DNA from: Blautia sp.
Lineage (GTDB): Bacteria; Bacillota; Clostridia; Lachnospirales; Lachnospiraceae
Assembly (NCBI GenBank): GCA_026169535.1
Contig: JAPFCU010000043.1
Location: 30,519-94,518 of the forward strand
Length of the DNA: 64,000 nt
Direction of reading: 5' to 3'
Positions 8,378 through 18,935 of this stretch are shown piece by piece. The translations under genes and the position numbers were made by a program. A model generated the notes under the pieces. It ran no database searches. It saw only the letters and a program-made list of their open reading frames with translations, and was not told where the DNA came from. Each line of letters begins with the position of its first letter. Position 1 is the first letter of the stretch.

Positions 8378-9064
8378 ACGAACAGTTTAACAGAAGTATT
8401 AAAAGAAGAACTGAACTGTCGGACGGTGTTTACGATTCCGATAGGAAAGGGCATTCCGGTATTTGAATCTGTAGTTGTCACCTGGGTGATCATGGCAGTT
8501 CTGGTAGTCCTGTCTCTGATCCTTACCAGGAATCTTAAGGTCATGAATCCGGGAAAGAAACAGCTTCTTCTGGAAGCAGGGATTGATTCTCTGCGGAAAT
8601 TCTTTCGGGGAATACTGGGAGAAGAAGGCGACCGTTATATCCCCTATATGATGACCGTCATTATTTTCCTGGGAGTTTCCAATGTATCGGGGATTTTTGG
8701 AGTGAAGCCACCTACCAAGGATTTGAATGTTACTCTTGCCCTGGCTCTTATGAGCATGTTTCTCATTGAATACTGCGGCATCCATAAGAAAGGACTGAAA
8801 GGCTTTTTTAAGAGTTTTCTGGATCCGATTCCGGTGATGCTTCCCATGAACATCATGGAGGTTTTTATCCGTCCTACAGCGCTTTGCTTCCGGCTTTTCG
8901 GAAACATTCTTGGAGGATTTGTGGTTATGGCACTTGTAGAATTCGTGTGCCCGGCAATATTGCCGATTCCATTCAGCCTGTATTTTGATTTTTTTGATGG
9001 TTTTATACAGGCGTATATTTTTGTCTTTTTGACATCTATGTTCATGAGTGAGACCATGGACTGA
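8378..9064 (+). CDS. atpB: ATP synthase F0 subunit a, apparent ACG start
   Basis: Membrane subunit a of F-type ATP synthase, carrying the half channels for ions. The conserved Arg is in the helix CFRLFGNILGG, and about five helices are visible. The frame is open from upstream, but no ATG, GTG or TTG stands at the right distance from the strong AAGGAGG (8364-8370). The codon 7 bases after it is ACG (8378). The next possible start is a GTG at 8426, 55 bases from the Shine-Dalgarno. The 16 codons between (NSLTEVLKEELNCRT after the ACG) read like a normal subunit a N-terminus. I therefore place the start at ACG, giving 228 residues. If GTG 8426 is used, the protein has 212 residues. Confidence 0.85.
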   Translation, partial: TNSLTEVLKEELNCRTVFTIPIGKGIPVFESVVVTWVIMAVLVVLSLILTRNLKVMNPGKKQLLLEAGIDSLRKFFRGILGEEGDRYIPYMMTVIIFLGVSNVSGIFGVKPPTKDLNVTLALALMSMFLIEYCGIHKKGLKGFFKSFLDPIPVMLPMNIMEVFIRPTALCFRLFGNILGGFVVMALVEFVCPAILPIPFSLYFDFFDGFIQAYIFVFLTSMFMSETMD

Positions 9065-9123
9065 CCTGGGCTGATAAGCCTTAAAAAATACGATATTCAT
9101 TATGAATCAGGAGGAAAAATATT

Positions 9124-9348
9124 ATGACAAGTTTAATCGCTATTGGAGCAGGTATCGCAGCATTAACCGGTATTGGAGCAGGTATTGGTATTGGTCTTGC
9201 AACATCAAAGGCCGTAGAAGCAATTGCAAGACAGCCTGAGGCAGAAAGTAAGATAAGTAAAAACCTCCTTCTTGGCTGTGCTCTGGCAGAGGGTACTGCG
9301 ATTTTTGGTTTTGTTGTAGGTCTTCTGATCGTAGTAATGCTTGGCTGA
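9124..9348 (+). CDS. atpE: ATP synthase F0 subunit c
   Basis: 74 residues forming the hairpin of the rotor ring. Helix 1 is very rich in Gly/Ala (GIGAGIGIGLATSKAVE), followed by the polar loop ARQPE. Helix 2 carries the ion-binding Glu in CALAEGTAIFGF. Sodium-type rings, such as that of Ilyobacter, have Gln in helix 1 and Glu-Ser/Thr in helix 2. Here Ile occupies the Gln position and Gly follows the Glu, so proton coupling is the better prediction (inference). A perfect AGGAGG precedes the ATG, stronger than atpB's start signal, in line with the high c-subunit copy number. Confidence 0.95.
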   Translation: MTSLIAIGAGIAALTGIGAGIGIGLATSKAVEAIARQPEAESKISKNLLLGCALAEGTAIFGFVVGLLIVVMLG

Positions 9349-9384
9349 TCAATGACTACATAAAGAGAAAGGCAGGTACAGACG

Positions 9385-9885
9385 ATGATTCAGATCAATA
9401 TGAATCTTGTTTTTACCATCATTAACCTGCTGGTTCTTTATCTTCTGATGAAGAAGTTTCTGTTTGGTCCGGTGATCCATGTCATGGATCAGAGACAGCA
9501 GATGCTGGATCAGCAGCTTGAAGAGGCAAAAAAGACAGAAGACAGGGCAAATGAGCTTCAGAAAAAGTATGAAACCGCTCTGAAATCCGCCAAGGAGGAT
9601 TCCTGCCGGATCGTGGAGAAAGCAAAGCTGGAGGCAAAAGCTCAGGCAGAGCAGACTGCACAGGCGGCAAGGGCTGAAGCTGACAGGATGCTGGCAAAGG
9701 CCAGGGATGATATTTCTGCCGAGCGGGAGATGGCAATGAAAGAGATGCAGGGAGAGGTTGGCAGACTGGCTATGGAGGCGGCCTCCAGAATTCTGGACAG
9801 GCAGGTCGGAGCTGATCAGGATCTTGCCATGTATGATCAATTTATAAAAAAAGCAGGTGATCCCCATGACAACAGCAGCTGTTAA
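9385..9885 (+). CDS. atpF: ATP synthase F0 subunit b
   Basis: 166-residue peripheral stalk subunit. One N-terminal membrane helix (about residues 4-26) is followed by a long Ala/Glu/Lys/Arg-rich helix that dimerises and reaches F1. The last 20 bases overlap atpH, so the two are coupled. Length and organisation are normal for the family. Confidence 0.93.
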   Translation: MIQINMNLVFTIINLLVLYLLMKKFLFGPVIHVMDQRQQMLDQQLEEAKKTEDRANELQKKYETALKSAKEDSCRIVEKAKLEAKAQAEQTAQAARAEADRMLAKARDDISAEREMAMKEMQGEVGRLAMEAASRILDRQVGADQDLAMYDQFIKKAGDPHDNSSC

Positions 9886-10369
9886 TTACGCAAAGGTCCT
9901 GTATGAGCTTCCTGTTCCGGAAGAAGCGGTAAAAGAATCCGAAAGACTGCTGGAGGAAAATCCGGAACTGATCCGCTGCCTGGAAAATCCTCTGATCGCT
10001 TTTGAAGCGATGGAGGATATCATCGACAGGATCTTTCCCAAGGAGATCCGTTCTTTTTTGAAGGTGGTTTGCCGGCATAAAAAGATGGGAGCATGGAAAG
10101 AAATTTTCCGGGCTTACAGAAGTATGTGCATGAGAGATAAAAAAATCCTGGAGGCGGAAATTATCTGTGTCACACCGCCGCAGAAGGAGCAGCTGGAAGG
10201 AATACAGACTTTCCTCTGCAGAGAGTTTCATATGAAAACGGCAGAAATCCGGATAACAGAAGATAAAAGCCTGATCGGCGGATTTATTTTAAGAGCAGGC
10301 GGAAAAGAATTTGACTGGAGTCTGAGGGGACGTTATTTCAGACTTCACCAAAAGCTTACACGGAGGTGA
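9866..10369 (+). CDS. atpH: ATP synthase F1 subunit delta
   Basis: 167-residue subunit joining the peripheral stalk to F1. The N-terminus [14 protein letters not shown] and the C-terminal segment [26 protein letters not shown] are characteristic. I chose ATG 9866, which has AGGTGA 7 bases upstream, over the GTG at 9857 that lies inside this signal. Its stop codon lies within the ribosome binding site of atpA. Confidence 0.9.
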   Translation: MTTAAVNYAKVLYELPVPEEAVKESERLLEENPELIRCLENPLIAFEAMEDIIDRIFPKEIRSFLKVVCRHKKMGAWKEIFRAYRSMCMRDKKILEAEIICVTPPQKEQLEGIQTFLCREFHMKTAEIRITEDKSLIGGFILRAGGKEFDWSLRGRYFRLHQKLTRR

Positions 10370-10374
10370 ATCAT

Positions 10375-11889
10375 TTGAGTGCGATTAATCCAGATGAGAT
10401 TATTTCAATTTTAAAAGAAGAAATCGAGAATTATGATGAAATAAGCCAGAACCAGGAGGTAGGCACTGTCATTTCCGTGGGAGACGGAATTGCGGTAGTC
10501 TACGGAATCAATCATGCCATGTACGGAGAAGTCGTGGTTTTTGAAAACGGTCTGAAAGGTATGGTACAGGATATCCGTTCCAACAGTATGGGATGTATCC
10601 TTTTTGGAAGTGATTCCGGTATTCGGGAAGGAACCAGAGTCACCAGAACTGGAAGACAGGCAGGCATCCCGGTAGGAGAAGGATTTATTGGCAGAATCGT
10701 AAATGCCCTGGGCGCTCCGGTAGACGGGAAAGGAGAAATCCGGGAGGAGGAATATCGTCCGGTAGAATATCCGGCACCAGGTATTATTGACCGTAAATCC
10801 GTTACTGTGCCTATGGAAACAGGAATCCTGTCCATCGATTCCATGTTTCCAATTGGACGGGGACAGAGAGAGCTGATCATCGGTGACAGACAGACTGGAA
10901 AAACCTCCCTTGCCATTGATACAATCCTGAACCAGAAAGGTAAAGATGTAATCTGCATTTATGTGGCCATCGGACAGAAAGCTTCTACAGTGGCAAAAGT
11001 AGTGTCCACTCTGGAAAAGCATGGCGCCATGGAATATACCACAGTATTTACTTCTACAGCCAGCGATTGTGCTCCGCTTCAGTATATTGTGCCTTATGCA
11101 GGAACAGCTCTGGCTGAATACTTTATGTACAAGGGAAGAGATGTGCTGATCGTTTATGACGATCTTTCCAAACATGCAGTGGCGTATCGGGCGCTGTCTC
11201 TGCTGCTGGAACGTTCTCCGGGACGTGAAGCATACCCGGGAGATGTATTTTATCTTCATTCCAGACTTCTGGAACGTTCCAGCCGATTAAGCGACAAAGA
11301 AGGCGGAGGGTCTATCACTGCGCTTCCTATTATTGAGACTCAGGCAGGAGATGTGTCTGCGTATATTCCGACAAATGTGATTTCCATTACTGACGGACAG
11401 ATTTTTTTGGAAAGTGATCTGTTCTTTTCAGGAATGCGTCCGGCAGTCAATGTGGGACTTTCTGTTTCCCGTGTAGGCGGTGCTGCCCAGGCAAAGGCCA
11501 TGAAAAAAGCATCTGGAAGTATCCGTATCGATCTGGCACAGTACAGAGAAATGGAAGTATTTACCCAGTTCAGTTCCGATCTTGATGAGGCTACAAAAGC
11601 GCAGCTGCGCTATGGAAGCTGCCTGATGGAGCTTCTGAAGCAGCCTCTGTGCAGTCCGATGAAGCTTCATGAGCAGGTGATCACTTTGTGGACAGCCACA
11701 CATAAGGCGCTGGTTCATGTGGAAACACGTAAGCTGAAAAATTATCAGAAGGAACTTCTGGAGTATTTTGACAACGCTTATCCTGAAATTGGAAGAGAGA
11801 TTGACGAGACAAAAGTTCTGTCTGATCAGCTTGGAGAAAAAATTCTCCAGGTAGCGGAAGAGTTTAAAACACGTCAAGCAGCAGAGTAG
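10375..11889 (+). CDS. atpA: ATP synthase F1 subunit alpha, TTG start
   Basis: 504 residues. The nucleotide-binding, non-catalytic subunit has P-loop [14 protein letters not shown] and Walker [12 protein letters not shown]. The ATP synthase alpha/beta signature region, including [14 protein letters not shown], is also present. The N-terminus after TTG ([18 protein letters not shown]) is the usual Clostridia form. GGAGGTGA (10362-10369) is 5 bases before this TTG, whereas the GTG at 10366 lies inside it. Every core motif looks intact. Confidence 0.96.
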   Translation: MSAINPDEIISILKEEIENYDEISQNQEVGTVISVGDGIAVVYGINHAMYGEVVVFENGLKGMVQDIRSNSMGCILFGSDSGIREGTRVTRTGRQAGIPVGEGFIGRIVNALGAPVDGKGEIREEEYRPVEYPAPGIIDRKSVTVPMETGILSIDSMFPIGRGQRELIIGDRQTGKTSLAIDTILNQKGKDVICIYVAIGQKASTVAKVVSTLEKHGAMEYTTVFTSTASDCAPLQYIVPYAGTALAEYFMYKGRDVLIVYDDLSKHAVAYRALSLLLERSPGREAYPGDVFYLHSRLLERSSRLSDKEGGGSITALPIIETQAGDVSAYIPTNVISITDGQIFLESDLFFSGMRPAVNVGLSVSRVGGAAQAKAMKKASGSIRIDLAQYREMEVFTQFSSDLDEATKAQLRYGSCLMELLKQPLCSPMKLHEQVITLWTATHKALVHVETRKLKNYQKELLEYFDNAYPEIGREIDETKVLSDQLGEKILQVAEEFKTRQAAE

Positions 11890-11907
11890 GAGCAGCAGGA
11901 GGAAGTT

Positions 11908-14195
<2,288 letters not shown>

Positions 14196-14207
14196 GGAGA
14201 GGAGCTT

Positions 14208-14615
14208 ATGGAAAGTACATTTGGTCTGGAAATCTATGCCAGTAATAAGCTGTTTTTTTCCGGAAGAGCCAGATCACTGACTGTACCGGTTGAAGATGGA
14301 GAAAAGGCGTTTCTGGCTCATCATGCCAACCTGATCGCAGCCATTGTCCCAGGTGAAATGCGCTATGAAGACGACGAGGGAAATAAGGTTGCCGTAGCGG
14401 TAAGCTCAGGGTTTGTAGAAATGATAAACAATCGTGGGAAAATCTTCTGCCTGACAGTGGAACGCCCGGAAGAGATCGACGTGCGGAGAGCACAGGAGGC
14501 AAAAGAGCGTGCGGAGGAACAGCTCAGGCAGAAGCAGAGCATCCAGGAATACAGGATGAGCCAGCTGGCTCTGGCAAGAGCTATGACAAGACTGAGGGTT
14601 ACAAAAGAATTGTAA
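14208..14615 (+). CDS. atpC: ATP synthase F1 subunit epsilon
   Basis: 135 residues: an N-terminal beta-sandwich (residues 1-85, with GEKAFLAHHANLIAAIVPGEMRY) and a C-terminal two-helix hairpin rich in Glu, Arg and Gln. The helices can insert into F1 and inhibit ATP hydrolysis. It ends the operon and is followed by a strong terminator. Confidence 0.93.
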   Translation: MESTFGLEIYASNKLFFSGRARSLTVPVEDGEKAFLAHHANLIAAIVPGEMRYEDDEGNKVAVAVSSGFVEMINNRGKIFCLTVERPEEIDVRRAQEAKERAEEQLRQKQSIQEYRMSQLALARAMTRLRVTKEL

Positions 14616-14647
14616 ATATCTGTTTGGCTGCTGTTTGCAGTCAGAGA

Positions 14648-14691
14648 AAAAGGCAGGAACCATAGTAGAGTGCTATGGCTCCTGCCTTTTT
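14648..14691. terminator. bidirectional terminator between atpC and the sigma operon
   Basis: GGCAGGA-A-CCATAG pairs with CTATGG-C-TCCTGCC around a short loop. The stem has A residues on the left and TTTTT on the right, so it can stop transcription in both directions. Confidence 0.9.
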
Positions 14692-14705
14692 GGACAACTA
14701 TATTT

Positions 14706-15425
14706 TTATTTTTCGTTTGTGGTATTCTCGGCAGATGATACGGCATCTGTTTCGGAAGGTGCAGCATTTTGCTCTGGAGCAGTGTCTTTTTGGTCAGATA
14801 CAATTACTTCTGTCTTAGATGCCGCCCTTTCTGCATCCGGTGCAGCGGTCTGCTGATACGGGCGGTAGGGTTCCCAGTAATGTTCTTCTGCTTTTGCTGT
14901 TTCATCCTCGTGATCCAGCTCCAGCTTCTTGCTTTTCAGCAGATGGACTCCTCCGGCGATAATGACGATTGCGATGATAATAGACGGAAGGGTATAAAAA
15001 ATATGGCTGAAAAAGCTTACTACGTACTCAGGGAGAATCCAGCGGATCAGATCAGTTACATTATCCCAGAGAATCGAAACACCGAAGATGATCAGCAGTA
15101 TGGCGATGATTTTTTTGTACTTCCGCACAAAATGATCTGTATTGTCAATAAATTGATCCATATGGAGAATGTAGGCATCTTCTACGGAATAAAAATCTTC
15201 TTCTGACAATGATTTCAGATTGTGCACGTTGAAGAAGCTGTAAGCCCATAAAATGGGAAGGAACATAACAAAAAATCCGATTCCGGAATATCCGGAAAAG
15301 AAAATACAGCCCCAGAACAGCAGCATGATGCTGATGCCCTGCTTACGGAAACCCATATACAGCTCACCGGCACCTGGGATCAGTGAGCAGAGAAAAAGTA
15401 AAAATCCCTTTTTTTGTTTTGTCAT
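14706..15425 (-). CDS. TM2-like multi-span membrane protein, third gene of ECF operon
   Basis: 239 residues. The N-terminal segment LIPGAGELYMGFRKQG resembles a TM2 domain hairpin. Further helices lie at about 30-65, 106-122 and 140-162. The C-terminal ~70 residues are polar, acidic and Pro/Ala-rich, probably a disordered cytoplasmic tail. The start overlaps the anti-sigma stop by 4 bases, so it is translated in step with it. Function is unknown. Its place suggests an envelope component tied to the sigma/anti-sigma pair. Confidence 0.75.
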   Translation of the reverse strand: MTKQKKGFLLFLCSLIPGAGELYMGFRKQGISIMLLFWGCIFFSGYSGIGFFVMFLPILWAYSFFNVHNLKSLSEEDFYSVEDAYILHMDQFIDNTDHFVRKYKKIIAILLIIFGVSILWDNVTDLIRWILPEYVVSFFSHIFYTLPSIIIAIVIIAGGVHLLKSKKLELDHEDETAKAEEHYWEPYRPYQQTAAPDAERAASKTEVIVSDQKDTAPEQNAAPSETDAVSSAENTTNEK

Positions 15426-15940
15426 TTTGAAAATCCTCCGTTAAATAATTTATTTGAAAAGTCTTCAATATAGTGAAAACCTGCATTCAGCCCCCGGGAA
15501 AATTCTGAGTTCATGTGTTCTGTAAAACGAGAGATATTGGCAGAAGGCTTTTCTCGTTTTGTGTCTGCAGAATACTCCTGAGCTTTTGAATAGGAGAAGG
15601 TACGAAGTACACTGAAATCCATGCGCTGTACTGTAAACAGGAGAAAAAGTGCTGCAATCACTCCTGTAGCAGTACGAAGTCCATAGTAAAATAATTGCAT
15701 CCGCCGAGATGTTTTTTTCACCATCTGGACAGCCTGGATACCCGGAGCGGCCGCACGCTGCAGGATTTGTTCGGAAAGATAAACAGGAGCGGAAGTTTCT
15801 GCGCTTTTACTTTCTTCTGCGATCATCTGCTCTAGACAGAAATCACATTGCTCCAGATGTTCCAGAAAAGCGATCATTTCGTCTGTATTCATCTTATCAT
15901 TATCTGAAAAATTTTCCAGTGTTTTATCCGGAATATGCAT
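15422..15940 (-). CDS. zinc-finger anti-sigma factor, membrane anchored
   Basis: 172 residues. The cytoplasmic N-terminus carries the ZAS motif HLEQCDFC (His-x3-Cys-x2-Cys) at about residues 28-35, which in this family binds Zn and holds the cognate ECF sigma factor. A single membrane helix lies near 90-108 and an external tail of about 60 residues follows. It starts one base after the sigma factor stop. This is the usual two-gene arrangement of ECF sigma plus anti-sigma. Confidence 0.82.
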   Translation of the reverse strand: MHIPDKTLENFSDNDKMNTDEMIAFLEHLEQCDFCLEQMIAEESKSAETSAPVYLSEQILQRAAAPGIQAVQMVKKTSRRMQLFYYGLRTATGVIAALFLLFTVQRMDFSVLRTFSYSKAQEYSADTKREKPSANISRFTEHMNSEFSRGLNAGFHYIEDFSNKLFNGGFSK

Positions 15941-15941
15941 A

Positions 15942-16448
15942 TCAACGGCTCCTTTCTTTTATATTTTCTGGTGGTACCAGAAGTTTTTTCAGCATTGCTT
16001 TTGCCCTGTAAAGCTGTGTCTGGATTGTTTTGGGATTTTTCTGAGTCTGCCGGGCGATCTCAGTCACTGACAGCTGCATACAAAAATGTGAAACAGCAAC
16101 TTCTTTGTAGGGGCTCTTAAGCTGCTGACACAGAGCGTATACCTGTTGGTCGGAATCTGTTTTCAGATACATGCTCTCTGGAGCGGATGATGTATCCGGT
16201 ATCTGAGAAAAATAAATATCTTCCGTAGGGATACTGCGCCGCCCGGCTGCTTTCAGAAAATCCAGGCACTTCCGTACTGCAATTTTACTGAGCCATGCTT
16301 TTTCGTAAGTACCATCAAAACGGGAAAGATTTTTGTAAGCAGATAAAAATACCTCCTGAGTCAGATCTTCCGCATCGAAAGGGTTGCCCACAGATTTCAG
16401 ACAGATGGAGTAGATCAGATTCTGATACTGCTCCAAAAGATATTTCAA
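15942..16448 (-). CDS. ECF-type RNA polymerase sigma factor
   Basis: About 168 residues with region 2 (YSICLKSVGNPFDAEDLTQEVFLSAYKNL) and region 4 (VTEIARQTQKNPKTIQTQLYRAKAMLKKLL). No region 1 or 3 is present, as is normal for extracytoplasmic-function sigma factors. I read a TTG start with AGGAAG 5 bases upstream. The frame stays open for about 18 codons further, with a possible ATT start behind AAGGGGG, so the N-terminus is uncertain. It heads the operon with the anti-sigma factor and the TM2-like protein. Confidence 0.85.
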   Translation of the reverse strand: MKYLLEQYQNLIYSICLKSVGNPFDAEDLTQEVFLSAYKNLSRFDGTYEKAWLSKIAVRKCLDFLKAAGRRSIPTEDIYFSQIPDTSSAPESMYLKTDSDQQVYALCQQLKSPYKEVAVSHFCMQLSVTEIARQTQKNPKTIQTQLYRAKAMLKKLLVPPENIKERSR

Positions 16449-16796
16449 ATATTCTTCCTGTGAAATATAATCAGCCCCCTTCTGTATTTTTTGCCGGATG
16501 AAGATGGAAGATCATCTCCAGTATTATTTCCCGTTCATATATTATAACGCGGATAAAACAGAAAAGGATTCAGGATCAGTAAAAAAATCTAAAACCTGAA
16601 AAGGAACCCGTTCCATCAAAATGACGAAAAATACTCTGTTTTTCAGCCAAAGGGCAGATTATAAAGAAATTTTCGGTATGCTATAATCAGTAATTATAAA
16701 AAGGATGTTGTATATCAGCATGACATTATAAAATAAAGGAATATATTTATTCTGGATATACAGTAATTAAGATTTATATTTATAAGGAAGTAAAAT
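16449..16796. other. intergenic region between the ECF operon and the decayed sugar locus
   Basis: No credible gene. On the minus strand a TATAAT-type -10 (complement of 16541-16546) may serve the sigma factor operon, but no good -35 is seen. On the plus strand an extended -10 TGCTATAAT (16679-16687) with a weak -35 TTATAA (17-base spacer) points to the broken LacI gene. The stretch between is A/T rich. Confidence 0.5.
16659..16687 (+). promoter_or_regulatory. promoter of the broken LacI-family gene
   Basis: Weak -35 TTATAA (16659-16664), 17-base spacer and extended -10 TGCTATAAT (16679-16687). It appears intact although the gene behind it is not. It could still drive the GH32 gene through the scar. 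Confidence 0.5.
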
Positions 16797-16966
16797 ATGG
16801 CAAGTATCAGAGATGTGGCACAGAAGGCCGGTGTAGGAGTAGGCACTGTATCAAGAGTGATAAACGGCAGCGGCTATGTTGCAGAAGACACAAAGAAAAA
16901 ATCGAGCAGGCGATTGAGGAATTAAAATATACGCCAAATGAACTGGCACGCAACCTGTTCAAAAAC
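16797..16966 (+). pseudogene. 5' remnant of LacI-family regulator, frameshifted
   Basis: The start has an AAGGAAG ribosome binding site and encodes a perfect LacI-type helix-turn-helix (SIRDVAQKAGVGVGTVSRVI, hinge NELARNLFKN). After residue 35 a run of six A residues (16896-16901) needs one more A to keep frame. Without it the frame stops at TAA 16923-16925. Restoring the base gives IEQAIEELKYTPNELARNLFKN. The sequence then joins, near 16961-16966, the 3' part of a sugar permease gene. Both the sugar-binding domain and the effector region are absent, so this cannot encode a working repressor. It is most likely the former regulator of the adjoining sucrose hydrolase gene. Confidence 0.85.
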
Positions 16967-17219
16967 TGTTTATGCAACCGTGTTTATCCTTGACTTCGTA
17001 GCACACTGGAATGACTTTATGTGGCCGTTTCTTGTTATGACAGGTAAAGACAAACGTACCATTCAGCTTGCAGTCCAGTCTTTCTTTGGAACTCAGCCGG
17101 TACATTACAGTGCGATCATGGCAGCTCTGGTTGTTTCTGCGATTCCGATGATTATTATGTTTATTTTTATGCAGAAGTATTATGTGGAAGGTATTGCATC
17201 TTCCGGAATTAAGGGCTGA
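16962..17219 (+). pseudogene. 3' remnant of ABC sugar transporter permease (MalG type)
   Basis: About 85 codons of the C-terminus of a carbohydrate ABC transporter inner-membrane protein (CUT1, MalG-like). They cover TVYATVFILDFVAHWNDFMW, the QSFFGTQP loop and the last helix, ending in the usual QKYYVEGIASSGIKG. The N-terminal helices and the EAA loop that docks the ATPase are missing, and there is no start codon with a ribosome binding site. The 5' boundary is the junction with the LacI remnant; AAAAAC at 16961-16966 fits both parents. The stop is intact and GH32 follows after 47 bases. Confidence 0.85.
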
Positions 17220-17266
17220 TCGGAAGTATACGATCTGAAAATAAAAGCGAAAGGCGGGATGCTGAT

Positions 17267-18745
17267 ATGACAAGTGAATTATTACAGCGTGCAAGACAGT
17301 TTGAAGAAGATCACATAAAGGATATCAGTCCGGAAGAACGCCCTCTTTATCATGTAACAGGAGGCACAGGATGGATCAATGACCCCAATGGATTTTCCTT
17401 TTATAAAGGGGAGTATCATTTGTTCTATCAGTATCATCCTTATTCCAACGAATGGGGGCCTATGCACTGGGGACATGTGGTAAGCAAAGATCTGATACGC
17501 TGGGAACGCAGACCTGTTGTCATGGCTCCGGATCAGGACTATGACAATGCAGGATGTTTTTCAGGCAGTGCTTTGGAACTTCCGGACGGCCGTCATCTTC
17601 TCATGTATACAGGTGTGGGCAGAGTAACGGAAGAGGATGGGAGCCAGAAGGATTATCAGACACAGTGCATGGCAGTTGGTGATGGAACAGAATATGAGAA
17701 ATATGAACAGAATCCTGTTATTACAACAGCAGTCGTTCCGGAAGGCGGAAGCAAAGTAGATTTCCGTGATCCTAAGATATGGCAGGAAGAAGACGGAACT
17801 TTTTATGCAGTTGCGTCAAATGCCACAGATGATGGGAACAGCGCCATTCTTCTGTTTCAGAGCAAAGACGGGTTCCACTGGGAATTCTGCAGCGTCATTG
17901 ACAGAAGTGATAAAAAGTTGGGCTGGATGTGGGAATGTCCGGATTTCTTTGAACTGGACGGCAAACATATACTTATGGCAAGTCCTATGGAAATGATGCC
18001 GGACGGGCTGAAATTCCATGTAGGCCATGGAACCATTTATATTCCCGGAACTTATGATAAGGAAACTCATCAGTTTGTTCGGGAAGATGTTCTTCCCATT
18101 GACAGTGGAATTGATTTTTATGCACCTCAGACTATGAAGGCGCCGGACGGACGCCGGATCATGATCGCCTGGATGCAGGCCTGGAGTACATCCAAATTTG
18201 TTCCAAAAGGACAGAAATATTTTGGACAGATGACAGTTCCAAGAGAGCTTTCTCTGAAGGAAGGAAAAATGCTTCAGAAGCCGGTGCGGGAACTGGAAGC
18301 TTTCCGGGGACAAAGAGTTTTCCATAAAAACGTAAAAATTTCGCAGGAGACTTCTCTGGAGGGCGTTTCAGGAAGAGTTCTTGATATGACTGTTCATCTT
18401 AAGGTGGATGGAAAATTCAGGAGTTTTTCCATGAAAACAGCTCAGGATACAGAACATTACACTTTAGTTTCCTATGATCCGGAAAAAGAGATTCTGTCTC
18501 TGGATAGGAGTCATAGCGGTCTTCAGTATGATCTTATCCATACAAGGGAGATTTCAGTGAAACCGGTGGACGGCGAGATCATGCTTCGTTGTCTGATGGA
18601 CAGATTCAGTATGGAAATCTTTATCAATGATGGAAGCCAGACAGCAACTCTTACTGTCTATACACCTCAGAGTGCAGAAACAATTTCTTTTGCAGCAGAG
18701 GGAGAGGCGGAGATTACTGTTGAGAAGTATGCTCTTTCTTTTTAA
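17267..18745 (+). CDS. GH32 sucrose-6-phosphate hydrolase / beta-fructofuranosidase
   Basis: A 492-residue glycoside hydrolase family 32 enzyme that releases fructose from sucrose, sucrose-6-phosphate or short fructans. The nucleophile is Asp39 in WINDPNG, the transition-state Asp168 lies in FRDPKIW, and the acid/base Glu223 lies in MWECPDFF. A five-bladed propeller is followed by a C-terminal beta-sandwich. No signal peptide is present, so it is cytoplasmic and needs imported substrate. Its own regulator and ABC transporter are reduced to the scar just upstream. No PTS gene is in the window. The gene itself looks undamaged. Confidence 0.92.
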   Translation: MTSELLQRARQFEEDHIKDISPEERPLYHVTGGTGWINDPNGFSFYKGEYHLFYQYHPYSNEWGPMHWGHVVSKDLIRWERRPVVMAPDQDYDNAGCFSGSALELPDGRHLLMYTGVGRVTEEDGSQKDYQTQCMAVGDGTEYEKYEQNPVITTAVVPEGGSKVDFRDPKIWQEEDGTFYAVASNATDDGNSAILLFQSKDGFHWEFCSVIDRSDKKLGWMWECPDFFELDGKHILMASPMEMMPDGLKFHVGHGTIYIPGTYDKETHQFVREDVLPIDSGIDFYAPQTMKAPDGRRIMIAWMQAWSTSKFVPKGQKYFGQMTVPRELSLKEGKMLQKPVRELEAFRGQRVFHKNVKISQETSLEGVSGRVLDMTVHLKVDGKFRSFSMKTAQDTEHYTLVSYDPEKEILSLDRSHSGLQYDLIHTREISVKPVDGEIMLRCLMDRFSMEIFINDGSQTATLTVYTPQSAETISFAAEGEAEITVEKYALSF

Positions 18746-18766
18746 TATTTAAAATACCCAACAGAA

Positions 18767-18801
18767 GGGCGCCAGGGATCCAGGGATTCCCGGCGCTTTT
18801 T
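18767..18801 (+). terminator. intrinsic terminator after the GH32 gene
   Basis: GCGCC-a-GGGA pairs with TCCC-GGCGC, followed by TTTTT (18797-18801). Confidence 0.8.
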
Positions 18802-18857
18802 CTGGTTCATGGAGAAAGTAATATATTTTGCGGGGATTATCTCATATAGGCGGGGTG

Positions 18858-18884
18858 TTCACATTTCGGAGCCTGTGCTATAAT
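18858..18884 (+). promoter_or_regulatory. promoter of the alanyl-tRNA editing gene
   Basis: TTCACA (18858-18863), 15-base spacer and extended -10 TGCTATAAT (18876-18884), about 50 bases before the chosen ATG. Confidence 0.55.
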
Positions 18885-18935
18885 GTTCTGCAGAAGATTA
18901 TATGTCTGAAAAATAACAGAAAGAAGGCAGGGGTT

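Noticed and set aside
8399..9100. 233-residue minus-strand frame over atpB
   Set aside because: Antisense shadow of a conserved gene; biased composition (Lys, His, Gln) and no signal.
16640..17266. Insertion sequence as the cause of the LacI/permease break
   Set aside because: No transposase, terminal inverted repeat or target duplication is visible; a microhomology deletion explains it.
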